From Sphagnum compactum (Eukaryota; Bryophyta; Sphagnopsida; Sphagnales), in contig OZ234504.1 of the NCBI GenBank assembly GCA_965153455.1, forward strand, positions 6,696,001-6,760,000: a stretch of 64,000 bases of DNA. The letters are read 5' to 3'. The notes beneath the pieces were generated by a model. That model was given only the letters and a program-made list of their open reading frames with translations, was not told where the DNA came from and searched no databases. Positions 25,251-36,960 of this stretch are shown piece by piece. Each line of letters begins with the position of its first letter. Position 1 is the stretch's first letter. A program made the translations under genes and the position numbers.

Positions 25251-26108
25251 AATGTCTTTTATTTTGTTCATCCATTTGTTGAAGTTGCAAGAACTAATTC
25301 TGTTACCTCCTAGAATGGAGTCCATCCCTTTTTTTGAAGTAGCAACAACTAATTTCATTTACCTCCTAGAATTTAAAAAAAAAAGAGGAGTTCATTCATT
25401 CATTTTGAAAATAGCAACAGACCTAATTGAACTATTACCTCCTAACAAGAGAGAGTTCACACATTTTGAAACTATCAAAGACCTAATTTTCATTACCTCC
25501 TTACAAAAGAGTTCACCCCCTTTTGAAACTAGCAAGATCTAATTTCTATTACCTCCTACTACAAGAGAGTTCATCCATTTTGAAGTAACACGACCTAATC
25601 ATATATATTAATTCAGTATGTCTGTCTGTGATGGAGGTTTTGGGGGGTGGGGGAGGGAGAGGCCGATGAAGCAGCGGGTGACAGGGCTTGGTAACGGGGC
25701 GGGGGGGGTCAGCACGGGGCGAGAAATTAATTATATATAATAGGGGAACGGGGGGGGGGGGAGTCAACGGGATAAAAAACCGGAGTGGGCAATGGGAAGG
25801 ATCGGGCGGGGGGAGCTCGACGGGTGCATTATGCACCGGGTTCACACTAGTTTTGAAAATAGCAACAACTTTTTTGTTACTAGAATTCACTCATTTTGAA
25901 GTAGCAAGGACCTAATTTTCGTTACCTCCTCCTACAAGAGGGAGTTCATCCATTTTGAAGTAACAAGACCTAATTTTCATTACCACCTAGTACAAGAGAA
26001 TTCATCCATTTTTGAAGTAACAAGACCTAATTTCATTACCTAGTATAAGAGAATTCATCAATTTTGAAGTAATAAGACCTAATTCTGAAACTAGCAAGAA
26101 ATTTTTTG
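25251..26108. repeat. ~57-bp tandem repeat array (about ten units), interrupted
   Basis: Units contain GAGTTCATCCATTTTGAAGT, AGCAAGACCTAATTTTCATT and ACCTCCTA. They recur at roughly 50-65-bp spacing from 25266 to 26095, with indels and A-runs. A GC-rich 252-bp segment (25599-25850) splits one unit. Confidence 0.88.
25599..25850 (+). mobile_element. Helitron-like non-autonomous insertion (252 bp)
   Basis: The segment starts TCATATATATTAATTC after an A and ends CTAG before a T. A 7-bp-arm hairpin (GGTGCAT-T-ATGCACC, 25823-25837) lies 9 bases before the CTAG. Those are Helitron terminal features: 5' TC, 3' hairpin then CTRR, insertion between A and T, no target duplication. The interior is GC-rich with G-runs, unlike the AT-rich host array. 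Removing it restores ACCTAA joined to TTTT, which matches the intact neighbouring units. Confidence 0.68.
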
Positions 26109-27349
26109 TTAACAAATTAATTGCGAGGAAGAAAGAAAAAAAGGATCCATGCTTGAATCATGACTTACTTACAAACAAAACATGTGTGAGTCTTCTTTGT
26201 TTCAGGAAGTAAGTAAGTTCCGGATGTGCAATTGTAAGTTGGAAAAAAGACTCTTGTCTCTCAAAAACTTGTCTCTTCAAAAAGGCCCTGAAAACCTGTG
26301 CCCTAAAGTAAAGAGATGACATATTCTCACATGTAAAGAGACATGTCAACACACATATTTAAGAAAGTCCTTGTATATGTACTACTACCAAAAAGTATTC
26401 TACATTTGTGTTGGGTGAGAGAATGTACTCTGACATGCCCCCTTACTAACTTCATAATGAATAGTTATAAAAGTATTGAGAAAGGGAAAGGTTTAGAGGG
26501 GGAGTAGTATTTTTGCACTTTCAATTATGAGTGAATTCCAAAACTTTGTTATCTGATATAAGTGTACCATAAATTCTTTTTTCCTTTTTAACTTGCAATT
26601 ATGTGTACTGTACTTTACTTATTAATAATTAATGAATGGCTTTCATGGTAGAAAAAGGGTTGTTGTTTTTCAAATTTTTGTGAATAGCCACATTGGTGAT
26701 CCATCATTCACAAGAGGAATTAGCCAAAATTTGGAACATGTCAGAAAGGAAATTTAGTAAAAGTTGAGAATTCTCTCATATGGTTTTGAATCCAAAATTG
26801 GCAATCAATCCCATTTACATAAGGGTTTTCTTTTCAATTTCATGATATTGAAAAAAAATGGCAAACTTTTCCCCCACCATAAAGAGAGAGAGAGAGAGAG
26901 AGAGAAATTATAGTGTAATTTATATTTTAAAAAATGAAAACTTCCAAAGCTTTACCAGTTTTTTTTTGTCAAGAAAATTGCAAAATTTGTGGTGGGGAAA
27001 AAAAAAAAAAAAAAAAAAAAAACCACTGATTTTTTTTACATCTACAAATGTACTACTACACACAGCCCAAGATGAGAAGAAATTGTGCAAAATCAGTGTT
27101 GTAAGATGAATTAAAGCTGGTGAGCAAAGTAAGCGAAGAGTACAACATACCTGCTACATAGAAGGTACATTATGTGCATAGAGAATTGGAACCTATGGAA
27201 ACAAAAGTAGTTAGATGGCAATATATTTTGAATTGGCCAATATTGGTTTGGTAGTAGCCCAAGAGCACACAAATTGCATCTAGAAACATACCTACTTGCT
27301 CATACTTTGTTGCACAAGCCAATATGAAGATACCTAGTTGAGTCTTTTG

Positions 27350-27384
27350 TACTAGGGTTTAGGGTTTTTTATTAAACCCTAGTA
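27350..27384. repeat. Perfect 12-bp inverted repeat of telomere-type sequence
   Basis: TACTAGGGTTTA (27350-27361) and TAAACCCTAGTA (27373-27384) are exact reverse complements with an 11-base spacer GGGTTTTTTAT. Confidence 0.9.
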
Positions 27385-27699
27385 TTGATCAAGATTGTTT
27401 TTTATAAAAGCTTTTTTCTTTTGTTCAATTTGGTTATGATTATTATACAGATAATGTGGTTGTGTGTGTGACTAGGGTTGAGTTTTTGAGGTTGAAATCT
27501 TATGTAAATAGTGGCCTAATTTACGTAAGCTTTGTGCTGCCTCCTCCACTCATCCAAATTACAAAAAAGTATGTATTTGACCAAATTTCCCCTGCATTGT
27601 GTAATGGCTATAAATTTGCCAAAAAATCAAAATTCAAAAAAAAAATGATCTCAGAGGTTTTCAATGCGTGGCCAAAATATATGATTAAAGATTTGTAGT

Positions 27700-27775
27700 T
27701 CATATTATGATTCATAGTCAAATTTGGCTAAATCTTCCTTCCTAGGGAACGATCATCAATTTTGTCTACATCTTC
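27700..27775 (+). repeat. Dispersed GCCAAATTTGGC-family repeat, copy 3 (diverged)
   Basis: It shows TTCATAGTCAAATTTGGCTA followed by AATCTTCC, GATCATCAA and CTACATCTTCC, a diverged version of the shared block order. Confidence 0.5.
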
Positions 27776-27891
27776 CCTTTGTATAGACAATAGCCCACTT
27801 TGGCTACAAACAAAAATGTTGAGGGTGAAATTATTTTTGAAATCATCATATTTTGACAATACGGTTCCCACAAGTCACCAAAATATAATAA

Positions 27892-27992
27892 GCAGGCTTC
27901 TTAAAATTTTCTACTTTCTTCTCCGACCTATTATAGCCACATAATTTGGCTAATTCCACTTTTGGATGAGCACCTCTTTACATCAAAAAAGT
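27892..27992 (+). repeat. Dispersed GCCAAATTTGGC-family repeat, copy 4
   Basis: It shows CAGGCTTCTTAAAATTTTCT, TTATAGCCACATAATTTGGC, TGGATGAGCACCTC and TACATCAAAAAAG. The order matches the other copies, with a small change in the palindromic core. Confidence 0.55.
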
Positions 27993-29792
27993 GTATAATA
28001 ATAATAATAATAATATAATACAAATACTGTAATAATAATTTTAAAAATTAAAAGAAAAACCCTAAACCCCCTTGACCCACACCCCCTTTTTTGACTTATC
28101 AAGTGATTTAGAGTTCAAAAGCACGGAAGGAAAATTACAAGTGGTCTGTTGTACTCAACATACCCTTCCCTGCCATTCTTTCAGAGAGGATCAAAGGACC
28201 AAAACATGACGAGAAAAGCATTAAAAGCTTGAACAATAGACAACAACCAATCCTCCTCATAAGAGAGTTTCTAAACTGAACCGAATGCTGCTGCTGCTGG
28301 TGATGAAGCTGTGTGAGTGCATGTATAAAAAGTGGGCTGACAGACAGACTCACAAGGGGATCTGAATGTAGCCGTTGGGTTTGATGCCAGTTGATGGATC
28401 CCGTTAGTTTTGCATGGTGACAAATATTCATCCGTTAACAATTGCATTGTGACTCTCTCTCTCTCTCTCTCCTCCTCATTGTCAGTTGTTAAATTATGTT
28501 TCAACTAATTTTATTAATTTTACAACTCTGGTTTTTTTATTATGTACATGGGGGTTTAGCCTGACATGTGAATTATGTGAATTTCCTCTAGTTAATTTGG
28601 CTAATAATTTAAGCCCATTTGCAAAACAAACAAAGGGCTGGCTTGCGTAGTAGTACCGAATCCTTGATCGTGTTTGACCCAATTGTGTGATCTCCAAAAC
28701 CAACCAATCCAATTACAATAGTGCAGTGTCGCAGTTCCCCACTAAGTCAATTAGAACAATTTGCCCGACACAAAGGACAAGGCTAACGGACACACAATTT
28801 GTCATCACACCAGTCAGGGAGCTGGACAGGTACTACATATATTTGCATGTTAAGAGAGATACTGAATTCTAAATACACATGAACCAAGGCTCTCCTCTTC
28901 AAGGCTCTCTCTCCTCTTCTGCGCTGTCTTTCCTTCCCTGTATGCAAGAAAACACATCGTGCACATGCCACCCCTGAAGCAAATTTTAATGTAGTACACA
29001 AGTCTTCATAAGCCTACTTAGTTTTGTTCTTCTGCCAACGGACTTTCAGCTCTCCTCACAATCATCAAGTTTTATCCATGATTGTTTTGGGAGCCATGAC
29101 CAAAATGCACAAGGTAACCAGCCAGCGTGATCAATCAAAAGCCGGTTGTGGGACATAATGAACTGTTTGAGAGTGCCAAGTTTGTGGGTTATGTGGGACA
29201 TAAGAAGAGTGTGAGTTATGAGATTCAGCCAGCCAGTGACCAGGAATTGTGCAAAAAAGGATTAAGGAGGGTACACTAATGTTTAGAAGGCAGCAGGATC
29301 CACGATGTAACACTAACAGAGGAGCTCTTGTCCAATGGTGTGTTGTCAAGTTTAATGAGATGCTCCAAACATCTAACTATTGGTTATGTTTTCCAACCCA
29401 CTTTGATGTTTTCCCATTCCTTTAAGAACCAGAAATTTGAGAACAAGGTTCTATTTTCCTTTGGGAACAAGGATATGGCTACCAGATCAACAACTACCCC
29501 ATCTTATTAGCACTGACCCATTCAAGTGATTGACTGGGAAAACAAAGGCCCAATTTGGCCCCACCTAAGTGTGATTGAGATTGCGAGTGATGCTCTCCAT
29601 CAAAAAAAGGCCCAATTTAGGGTTTGTGTGTTCTCTAAGTGTACAAGTTGTATTCAGTCTTGTTGATTTTTCTCCCTTTTCGATGATTATCTAAAACGAG
29701 ATTATCTAAAATCTCCATCCCCCGACCCTCCACCAAACTCTCCTCCCGATACTTTGTTTTGAACATGACCCAAAAGCAAAGGGGTTTTTTAT

Positions 29793-30075
29793 CCAGTGTG
29801 GGGTGGGTATATGTTTTCTGTGCTGGGTATTAACTGGGTATCAGATTGGGTATATGCATATATGCCTGGCCGTGGGGTCTTACTTTTTTTCAAAATCTGG
29901 ACCCCCCCCCCTCGTACCCGGCAATTTCTGAAAGTTAACACCTATCCTCACCTCATAACGGATGATTTTAAAATTTCAAGTATCCATAACCTGACCCTAC
30001 CTGGTCCGAATTCTACAAATCAGTTCCCGTTCCGGTCCAGTTCTTACAGGCGCAACAAGTACCCATGGTTCCTAC
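29793..30075. mobile_element. Possible partial hAT end abutting the larger element
   Basis: CAGTGTGGGGTGGGTATATG starting near 29792 resembles the 30076 terminus, and the interval is rich in GGGTA/TACCC words like the subterminal zones of the larger element. It could be a truncated relative or a duplicated end. Confidence 0.4.
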
Positions 30076-32816
30076 TAGTGTTGGGTGGGTATTTGATTTT
30101 TGACTATTAACCGCGTCCGGGCATTATGGGATTTTTTTTTTTAAAAAAAAAACTTCTTGGGTCCGGGTGTTTGCCTTTCAAAAATTTTAAGAACCTGTCA
30201 GGTCCGGGTTTTTAAAACCCAGTTATGGTCGGGTATGAACGGGGAGTGGGGATATGAAAAGTCTATTTTACCCAAGTATATGGCCCGTTCTTTAGCAAGT
30301 ATACATGGATATGTACCAACGAGTTACACGTCGTCGTGTCTTTGACAATCACCCCCTCGGTACAAGACGGGTCTTTGAAAAATATATAACCTGGTATAAG
30401 CCAGGCTTGCCTACCCTTGCCCAACTTTTTGGGCCATGTAATGCATTTTTTGATGGCACCTTGAACATCTTTTATAGATGCATCATTTAAATTAGTACAT
30501 GCTCGATCATCTATAGTGGCATACTAGCACACCTTTGAAAGCACATGTCCAAGACATGAGCGATCAATTGGAGCTCCAACAAACCCAAGCTATATACAAG
30601 ATGCAACAAAATTTAAGGCACTTGCACCAATTTGCAAGTTGGACCCTTCATCCTTTACATAGGGTAACCTATCCAATAACTCTTTGCAATTTAGGAGCCA
30701 TTGCAATGCCACTTGTGTCAATCGTCTCAAATAGGCCAATAGTGACATGCTTTGCATCCCAATCATTGGAGATCAAGTTGACAACCACAACAATGATGTC
30801 ATGCACTCCTTTCAACATCCCATAAGTCGAATGTGCAAGTGGCAAATAAACAACTAACCAATGCAGGTTGCACATATAAATTCATGGTTTTTTCTATCAA
30901 GGTAGGTAGAACAATTTCAACAAAAGCCTTCCTAGATGGGAAGACTATTTGTGAATAGAATTTATATGATAACTTCTAGAGCTAAACAAATTTTACAATA
31001 CTCATAAGCAAAAGCCCTTTCACCACTAGCAACATGAGATCATCCAAGAAACCCACATGTGTTGGGTCATCTTTTTTGAACTTACTTGAAATTAAAAAAA
31101 CCCTAGAAATTTTATATGAAAAGACATGTGCCCTTTTCTTACTGGCATTTCGATCAATGGGAGCTTTTGCAATGTAGCTCGGACTTTCTACCAACCTCTT
31201 CATGAAGGCAGAATGATCATCTTTAACATGTTTTTTCATAGTTGTAATTTCATTAGACTTATGGTATGCAATCAATCCTTTCCTACACCTAAAGCGCATG
31301 GCTAAAATTTCAAAACCAATAAAATCACTATGGCAAATAATGCACCTCATGATCTGATTATGTTCCAAATCCACAAGTTGGTTATTATTTACCTTTGAAA
31401 AAACCCATGTGAGGGAAGTATGGTAATGTGGCTTCCATAGAAACTTCTATTTCTCCAAAATCTCCAAATGCATTTCGGTGATGGATGCATCATCATGCAT
31501 AACTTTAGCAATTAACGAATTCTTTGGCTCCCTGTCGTAGGCTTCGTGAACATTACCAATACTACTTCTGTCATGTCCTATAGAAGTTATGAAATCTTCA
31601 TCAAAGTGAAGATCATGAACATTCATGTTATTCATGGTAAGACATGAAGAAAAATTCATCAAAGATTATTCAATAAGAAATTAACACAATCGAAAAACAA
31701 AAATAAGTTATGAAATGTTCACAAATCTTCCTAACCCTTGCACCAAAAAAACTTTTAACAACACGAAACTTCACAATCCTTTACGAAAGAAAGATAAGGT
31801 GATAGTTTAAAGTTTAAAGCTTCATGAAGTGAAAAATCCTACAAGCCATTTGATGCATCTTCAAGATTTCGTTGAATGTTGCCATGTATGCTCATACCTT
31901 CTTGCAACTTGCTTGTGAATAGGTGAAAAGACTGACAGATAGTAGATGTGAAGATAACAAAAAATAGAAAATGGGAAAGTTGATTCAAGCACTTCCCCAC
32001 CCTTGTTGATTTACAAATGCGTGTTCAAGCAAAACATGCAACAAAGTGTAGAATGCAAAACAAGTGGAACATGTGAGAACAATGAAATTTGAATATTAAA
32101 AACCAAAAACATTCTAATTAGTTGACAATAGATTACAATTATGTTGAAATCCCTTGTCCTCTCCCACCTTTGAAAACCTAAACAAACTAACACAAAGGAG
32201 GCTACAAACTACAACTAAAAACTATTTCATGCATTTTCTTCAAACCAAACAATCGATCTGTTTTTTGACTTCTAACCTAAATTGCAAACAAAAAATTGTT
32301 GAAGATGGAATCTCAAAACCCACATACCCTTTTCATGTAAATCACTTGGCTCTAGATTTTCCATGCTTGATTGATTCCTCCTAATGCTCTAATGGCCAAT
32401 AGGATGCATTCATAATTTTGATAGCACATTGCCAAAGAGCTCAAAATGGACATTGCAAAGGCGAAAGGAGAATGTTGAGAGTGGAGGAAATAAAAGACAT
32501 GCAAATTTTAAAAACTATAAAACCTTAACCATACTAGGCAAAAGTGGATATAAGTTTGGTATTAAAAAGGTATAAGATGGGTTAAATTTGGAAAATACCC
32601 TTTCCAATTATCCCCCTAGGTTGTGTTCAGTTATAGATATTTGAATTTTAGAAGGTCCGGTTATGAAGTGGGGGTGGGTACCAAGTTTTTTAAATGCCTG
32701 GGTAGGAAGCAGGCTGGATCTTTCAAATGAGGATATTTGATGGTCATATATGTATTATTATCTGATGATATACCCGATTAATACCCGGAAGCAAATCAAT
32801 TACCCGCCCAACATTG
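30076..32816 (-). mobile_element. Degenerate hAT-superfamily DNA transposon (2,741 bp) with terminal inverted repeats
   Basis: The left end (30076) reads TAGTGTTGGGTGGGTATTTG. The right end (32816), read inward on the - strand, is CAATGTTGGGCGGGTAATTG, so the ends form an imperfect inverted repeat of about 25 bp with the CAGTG-like start common in hAT elements. Flanking 8-mers, GTTCCTAC and GTTTTACC, may be an eroded 8-bp target duplication. Inside lies a broken transposase frame on the - strand. Confidence 0.72.
30500..31665 (-). pseudogene. BED-finger hAT transposase, broken
   Basis: Reading leftward on the - strand, an acidic N-terminal part (HEAYDREPKNSLIAKVM, ASITEMHLEILEK) meets a stop just after EILEK. 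The frame resumes with NNQLVDLEHNQIMRCIICHS (a CxxC finger) and RKGLIAYHKSNEITTMKKHV, ending in the finger's distal His residues. Further left are FVEIVLPTLIEKTMNLYV, TCTFDLWDVE, a frameshift, then WDAKHVTIGLFETIDTSG, typical of the hAT catalytic region, and a stop after RVIG. Several stops and at least one frameshift make it non-coding today. The element ends flank it at 30076 and 32816. Confidence 0.7.
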
Positions 32817-32914
32817 GTTTTACCCACCAAAACCAGTACCTTCCCAAACTCTAGTTTTATCATCTTTATTTATATATACATTTTTCTCAAATTCAAAAAA
32901 ATTGTGTTTAACTC

Positions 32915-32916
<2 letters not shown>

Positions 32917-32951
<35 letters not shown>
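32917..32951. repeat. (TG)n dinucleotide microsatellite
   Basis: About 17 uninterrupted TG units. Confidence 0.95.
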
Positions 32952-32956
<5 letters not shown>

Positions 32957-32957
32957 A

Positions 32958-33055
32958 TTTTGTAATGTCGCTCAAGTGGCAATAGTCCATATGTATATTT
33001 AGCCAAATTTGGCAATATTCAAAAATATGAAGGTATAAAATCTTGAGTGCCTTTT
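32958..33055 (-). repeat. Dispersed GCCAAATTTGGC-family repeat, copy 5 (inverted)
   Basis: Read on the - strand it has the shared order. On the + strand one sees GCTCAAGTGGCAATAGTCCA, TATATTTAGCCAAATTTGGC and CTTGAGTGCC. Confidence 0.65.
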
Positions 33056-33548
33056 CATATTTGTAGACATTTGTGGCAAATTTTGGCAAATGTTTTGTGA
33101 ATTTTTTTATAAAAAATACCAAGGAATTTGCAACAGAATTTTTTTTGTGAAATGGGGAAAGTTTGCCACCAAATTAAAAATCACGGGAACTTTAACTACC
33201 AATCTAATATTTGATTTATTTTGGATAATTAACATATTACTTTGTTAATTATCATATTTAAGGTTGCTGAATAAATTTTCTCCTTTCAATCTACTAATCA
33301 AGCTACCTAATTTGGCTATAATCCTAAACGTTTAAACCTTCCACATTGAAACATATACGTATCATAGACACACTTGTAAAATTCCCAATGGATGTTCCAA
33401 TGTATTTTGTGGGCCCCTGAAGGTTATTTTGATATTGGATTTCCCAAAAAATTCTTTAAAATTAGGAAGTTTAGAAAAACTTAGGAGTTTATTTTTTGCA
33501 GATTGCCATATTTGGTTTCAATAAGTGGCCACAAGGATGATTAAAAAA

Positions 33549-33665
33549 CGTATGCTTCACATATGGTTTATAGCCAAATTTGGCTAAATCTTTTTAGGGA
33601 TGGGATGATGGCCAATTTTTACATCTTCCTATATGGACGATTGCTATTTACTAGGCTGCATAAAA
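33549..33665 (+). repeat. Dispersed GCCAAATTTGGC-family repeat, copy 6
   Basis: It shows GTATGCTTCACATATGGTTT, then ATAGCCAAATTTGGCTAAAT, GGATGATGGCCAATTTTTAC and GACGATTGCTATTTAC. It retains the complete palindromic core. Confidence 0.65.
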
Positions 33666-35669
33666 AAAACTTTCCTTAAAAAAAATTATTGATACTAAAT
33701 GATTTATAGGCAATGTTCATTTTTCAATTTTTGGGTTGTAGTTGAAGTGCTGATCATGATCCATAAGAGGCAAGAAGATTTAGCCAGATTTTTCTATAAT
33801 AAATTATGAAAGTTATAAACTCTAAACATCTTCGTAATGCATTTTTGGCTATCTACTGAAAACATACTATAGAATCTAGGGATTTTTATGTTCAAATTTT
33901 CGGGTGATTAAAAAGCCTCAAGAACACTAGATTTTTCACCATTTGAAAAAAAATAAAATTAAAAAAATCACTAAATTTTCATAAAAATTTGCCCCCCAAA
34001 AAAACTGCTTACAGGTCAGGTGTATGTATACATGCATGTATCCATGAGGACATCAAATACTAAAAGTTATAAGTTTCATAACTCAAACCCAATAGTGCCA
34101 ATGGTTAAAATTAATAATTTTTATTATTATTTTATTATTTTACAAATTTATGTGTGCAGGCTAGTAGCCAAAATGACATATTATTATTGTTTCTGCTATG
34201 ACAAAATGAGCATATTATTCACACAAACAACACTTTGTGAGTTGTATATTTGGATTGATTGAAGGACAATGTACAACAACATGCATTAGGTGCAACAACA
34301 AACATGGCACAATCATTTTGATGCAAAAATCTTAAGACTCATCTGCACAAAGTTGTTTACTAAAAAGTATTCAATTTCAAAGCTCAAAACTTCGTTTTTA
34401 TACAAAGTCAATAAATAAATAAATAAATAAGTCAAATAAATTCCTCGCCCTTCTTGCCCTTCAGCATCAAATTCATGTTTTGAGATTTGTGGGCCTACAG
34501 AAGGGGCTTTGTGTGAAGATGCAAAGGATTTAAACACGGGTTTAGAGTTTTTGGCACAAATTTTTATTTGTCATTTTCCCTTTCATATCTTTTAGGCTTT
34601 GCGAAACCCCCAACTTGACTTGTGATCCTTGTATAAAATGTGTTTTGTTTTGTTTTTTTTTTTCCTTTCATAAGATTTGATTATTAATTTAAAATGTTTT
34701 TAGGTTTTATTATGTTCGTCTTTGTGTGTTTTAATCTATCTATGATGGTGGGTAGTTTGTTTTGTAGTTATGAGGTCCACCGAATTGTTGGGATGCTTCA
34801 GATCGTGTTCTTCTTGGTGTCTTTGGAAAGCTCTGGACGAGGACGGGTGCATGGGGCTTGGTTCCATGAGTCACGTTTGGACTTGAGGTGCAAAAGTTCT
34901 TGAATTATTGAATGACTTCTTCACTGCAAATTAAATTAAATTAAATTTGTAGCTGAAATTTTTGGAGGAATTGGAATGTGACTTTGATGTTGTTGGAAAG
35001 ATCTTGATGAGCAGGATTTAATGGAATTTATTTGGTAAGATTTGGATTCAAAATGTGGGAGATATCAATTTTTAAGTGATTTCGACTAAATTCCCAAAAA
35101 ACCAGATTTTGGAAGGAAAAATCAGTTGAGGATGTGATAACACTTGATGTGTTACCAAATGAAGTGGAAAATAGACTTGCTTGGACACATGAAGTTTAAA
35201 TATTTGCAATCTTAATCACAATTGTAAAGATTGACAAGAATTGTAATGTACCTTTGCATTTGGGTGAGGTCTTCCTTTCAACACCTCACACAAGTTTAAA
35301 TTTCTTTTTTTTTTAAAAATAATTTCCATCAAAATAATTAAATAATTTCAATTTAATATGAATAATTTTGTGAATTGTGCACCTTTCATCACAATTAATG
35401 ATACTTTTTTCCATTTTTTTTGATGTTGCATGATTGGCTAGCATCCCAAGAAGGATTTAGCATTAGATGACAAAGTGTTTTATTTTTTTTAAATAATGAA
35501 AAAAAAGTAGTTTACAAAATGTTGCCAAACTAAAATTAAGATCCAAATGTAGCAAGAAATTTTGATTTTTTTGGGGAAAATCTCTTGAATTATCTTTAGA
35601 AGAATTGAAAGTATTTTGAAAAAATATTACCTTTTTAATTTTTCTTTTCATATTTTAGCAAAATTTGTA

Positions 35670-35753
35670 TTTTGTATAATATGGTTTATAGCTAGATTTG
35701 GTTAAATTGTTTTTGAAGGTGATTGCAAGCTTGGTTACAAACAAAAATTCCAT
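35670..35753 (+). repeat. Dispersed GCCAAATTTGGC-family repeat, copy 7 (diverged)
   Basis: It shows ATGGTTTATAGCTAGATTTG, then GTTAAATTG, GTGATTGCAAGC and TGGTTACAAAC, a diverged form of the same order. Confidence 0.45.
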
Positions 35754-36823
35754 GTTATGTGATGTTTTTGGGACATGGGTACAGTTGGTCCTTAAAGAAA
35801 TATTATGTTTCAAATCAAGTGGTTCATTGTATAATGGCTCTACCATTTATGGCAAACTCAAACACAATTAGGAGCAATGATGGAACTATGTAACATGATT
35901 AAGGTGATCCGATGGTAGGATAAACTTGATCAAAACAACAACTAAAAGTAGATTTTAGAGTCCAATTAATTTTCTAATTGTTACCCACACATTTGTTCTA
36001 GATTCGTACATTTGTACCACATGAATTTGGTATGCACAAAGCGTCAAAGAATATTGCAAATTCTATGTGAAACATACATGAACTTTAGAGTTAAACACCT
36101 ACACACTAATAGAGTTTTCCATAAAGTCTTGGGAAAAAAAGCACGAAAAGGCCAAGTCTAGGTGATTACGAGTTGTAATGCCATTGATGGATTAAAAATA
36201 CACACCATGCCCCAATGGACTATGAAATTGAAATTTCCATCACAATTTAGCATCAACCAAGTTTGGTGCCAAGGTACTACCCATCAAACCAATGTGCATG
36301 ATGCATGAAGCTCACATGCATGAAGCAACTTGCAGGTTTTCTTTTTTTGGATTTCAAGCTTTTTGTTGCAAAGATCTAGCAACGATGGATGTTCATAGAT
36401 TTGAACACTAAAATACAATTGTTGTGTTTTCATTAGATCTCTAAAGAATTGTTTCCATCATTTTTATTAAAAAATCACATTGTGTGAGCTTCCTATTGCA
36501 AAGATCAAAATAGTGATGGAAATGATGGTGGGAGTGGGCAAACATGGGTTTGCTAAAGGAATAAACAACAACACATTGTTTGAGGTGACAAAGAGTTAAA
36601 AAGATGGCATGTTTGAAGATTTGTCATCGATGCAATTAATAAAAGCACATACCTTTTGAAATGAGGACAACAAAAACTTGCAAATGTAGTTACATCTTTT
36701 GATCAAAATTATTGCTTGTGTTTTCCATTTGTTGAAATGAAATGAGTGTATTGTTAGTGAAATGAATGCACGATTGTTGATGTGAAACAATTCCTAATGG
36801 TTTTGTGTTGTTCATAATTATTA

Positions 36824-36960
36824 GTGAAGAAATTAGTGAAAGGCATGTTGGATACAAGTGGGCTTTTAGACATCAATGATGAAAAGGGATGGATGTTGTT
36901 GCACTTCGTAGTGAATAGTGGCAAGGAAGTCATGGTTGAACTTCTTCAACCCCAATATAA
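36824..36960 (+). pseudogene. Ankyrin-repeat-like fragment
   Basis: The frame reads LLDINDEKGWMLLHFVVNSG then KEVMVELLQP, which fits one ankyrin unit (D..GW.LLH.AV..G....VELL). No second unit or splice-linked exon was found nearby, so it looks like a gene scrap captured in spacer DNA. It might be chance resemblance. Confidence 0.35.

Larger units (their letters stand above)
26109..29790. other. Gene-free spacer
   Basis: It contains an (AG)n run at 26882-26905, poly-A at 26999-27022, two GCCAAATTTGGC-family copies, a telomere-like inverted repeat (27350-27384), (TAA)n near 27995-28015 and a CT tract at 28452-28472. The 28.1-29.4 kb part is less AT-rich, but none of its short frames shows a domain. 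Confidence 0.55.

Noticed and set aside
25251-26108. CRISPR-like array
   Set aside because: Repeats are adjacent and degenerate with no unique spacers, in a plant context; a tandem repeat explains it.
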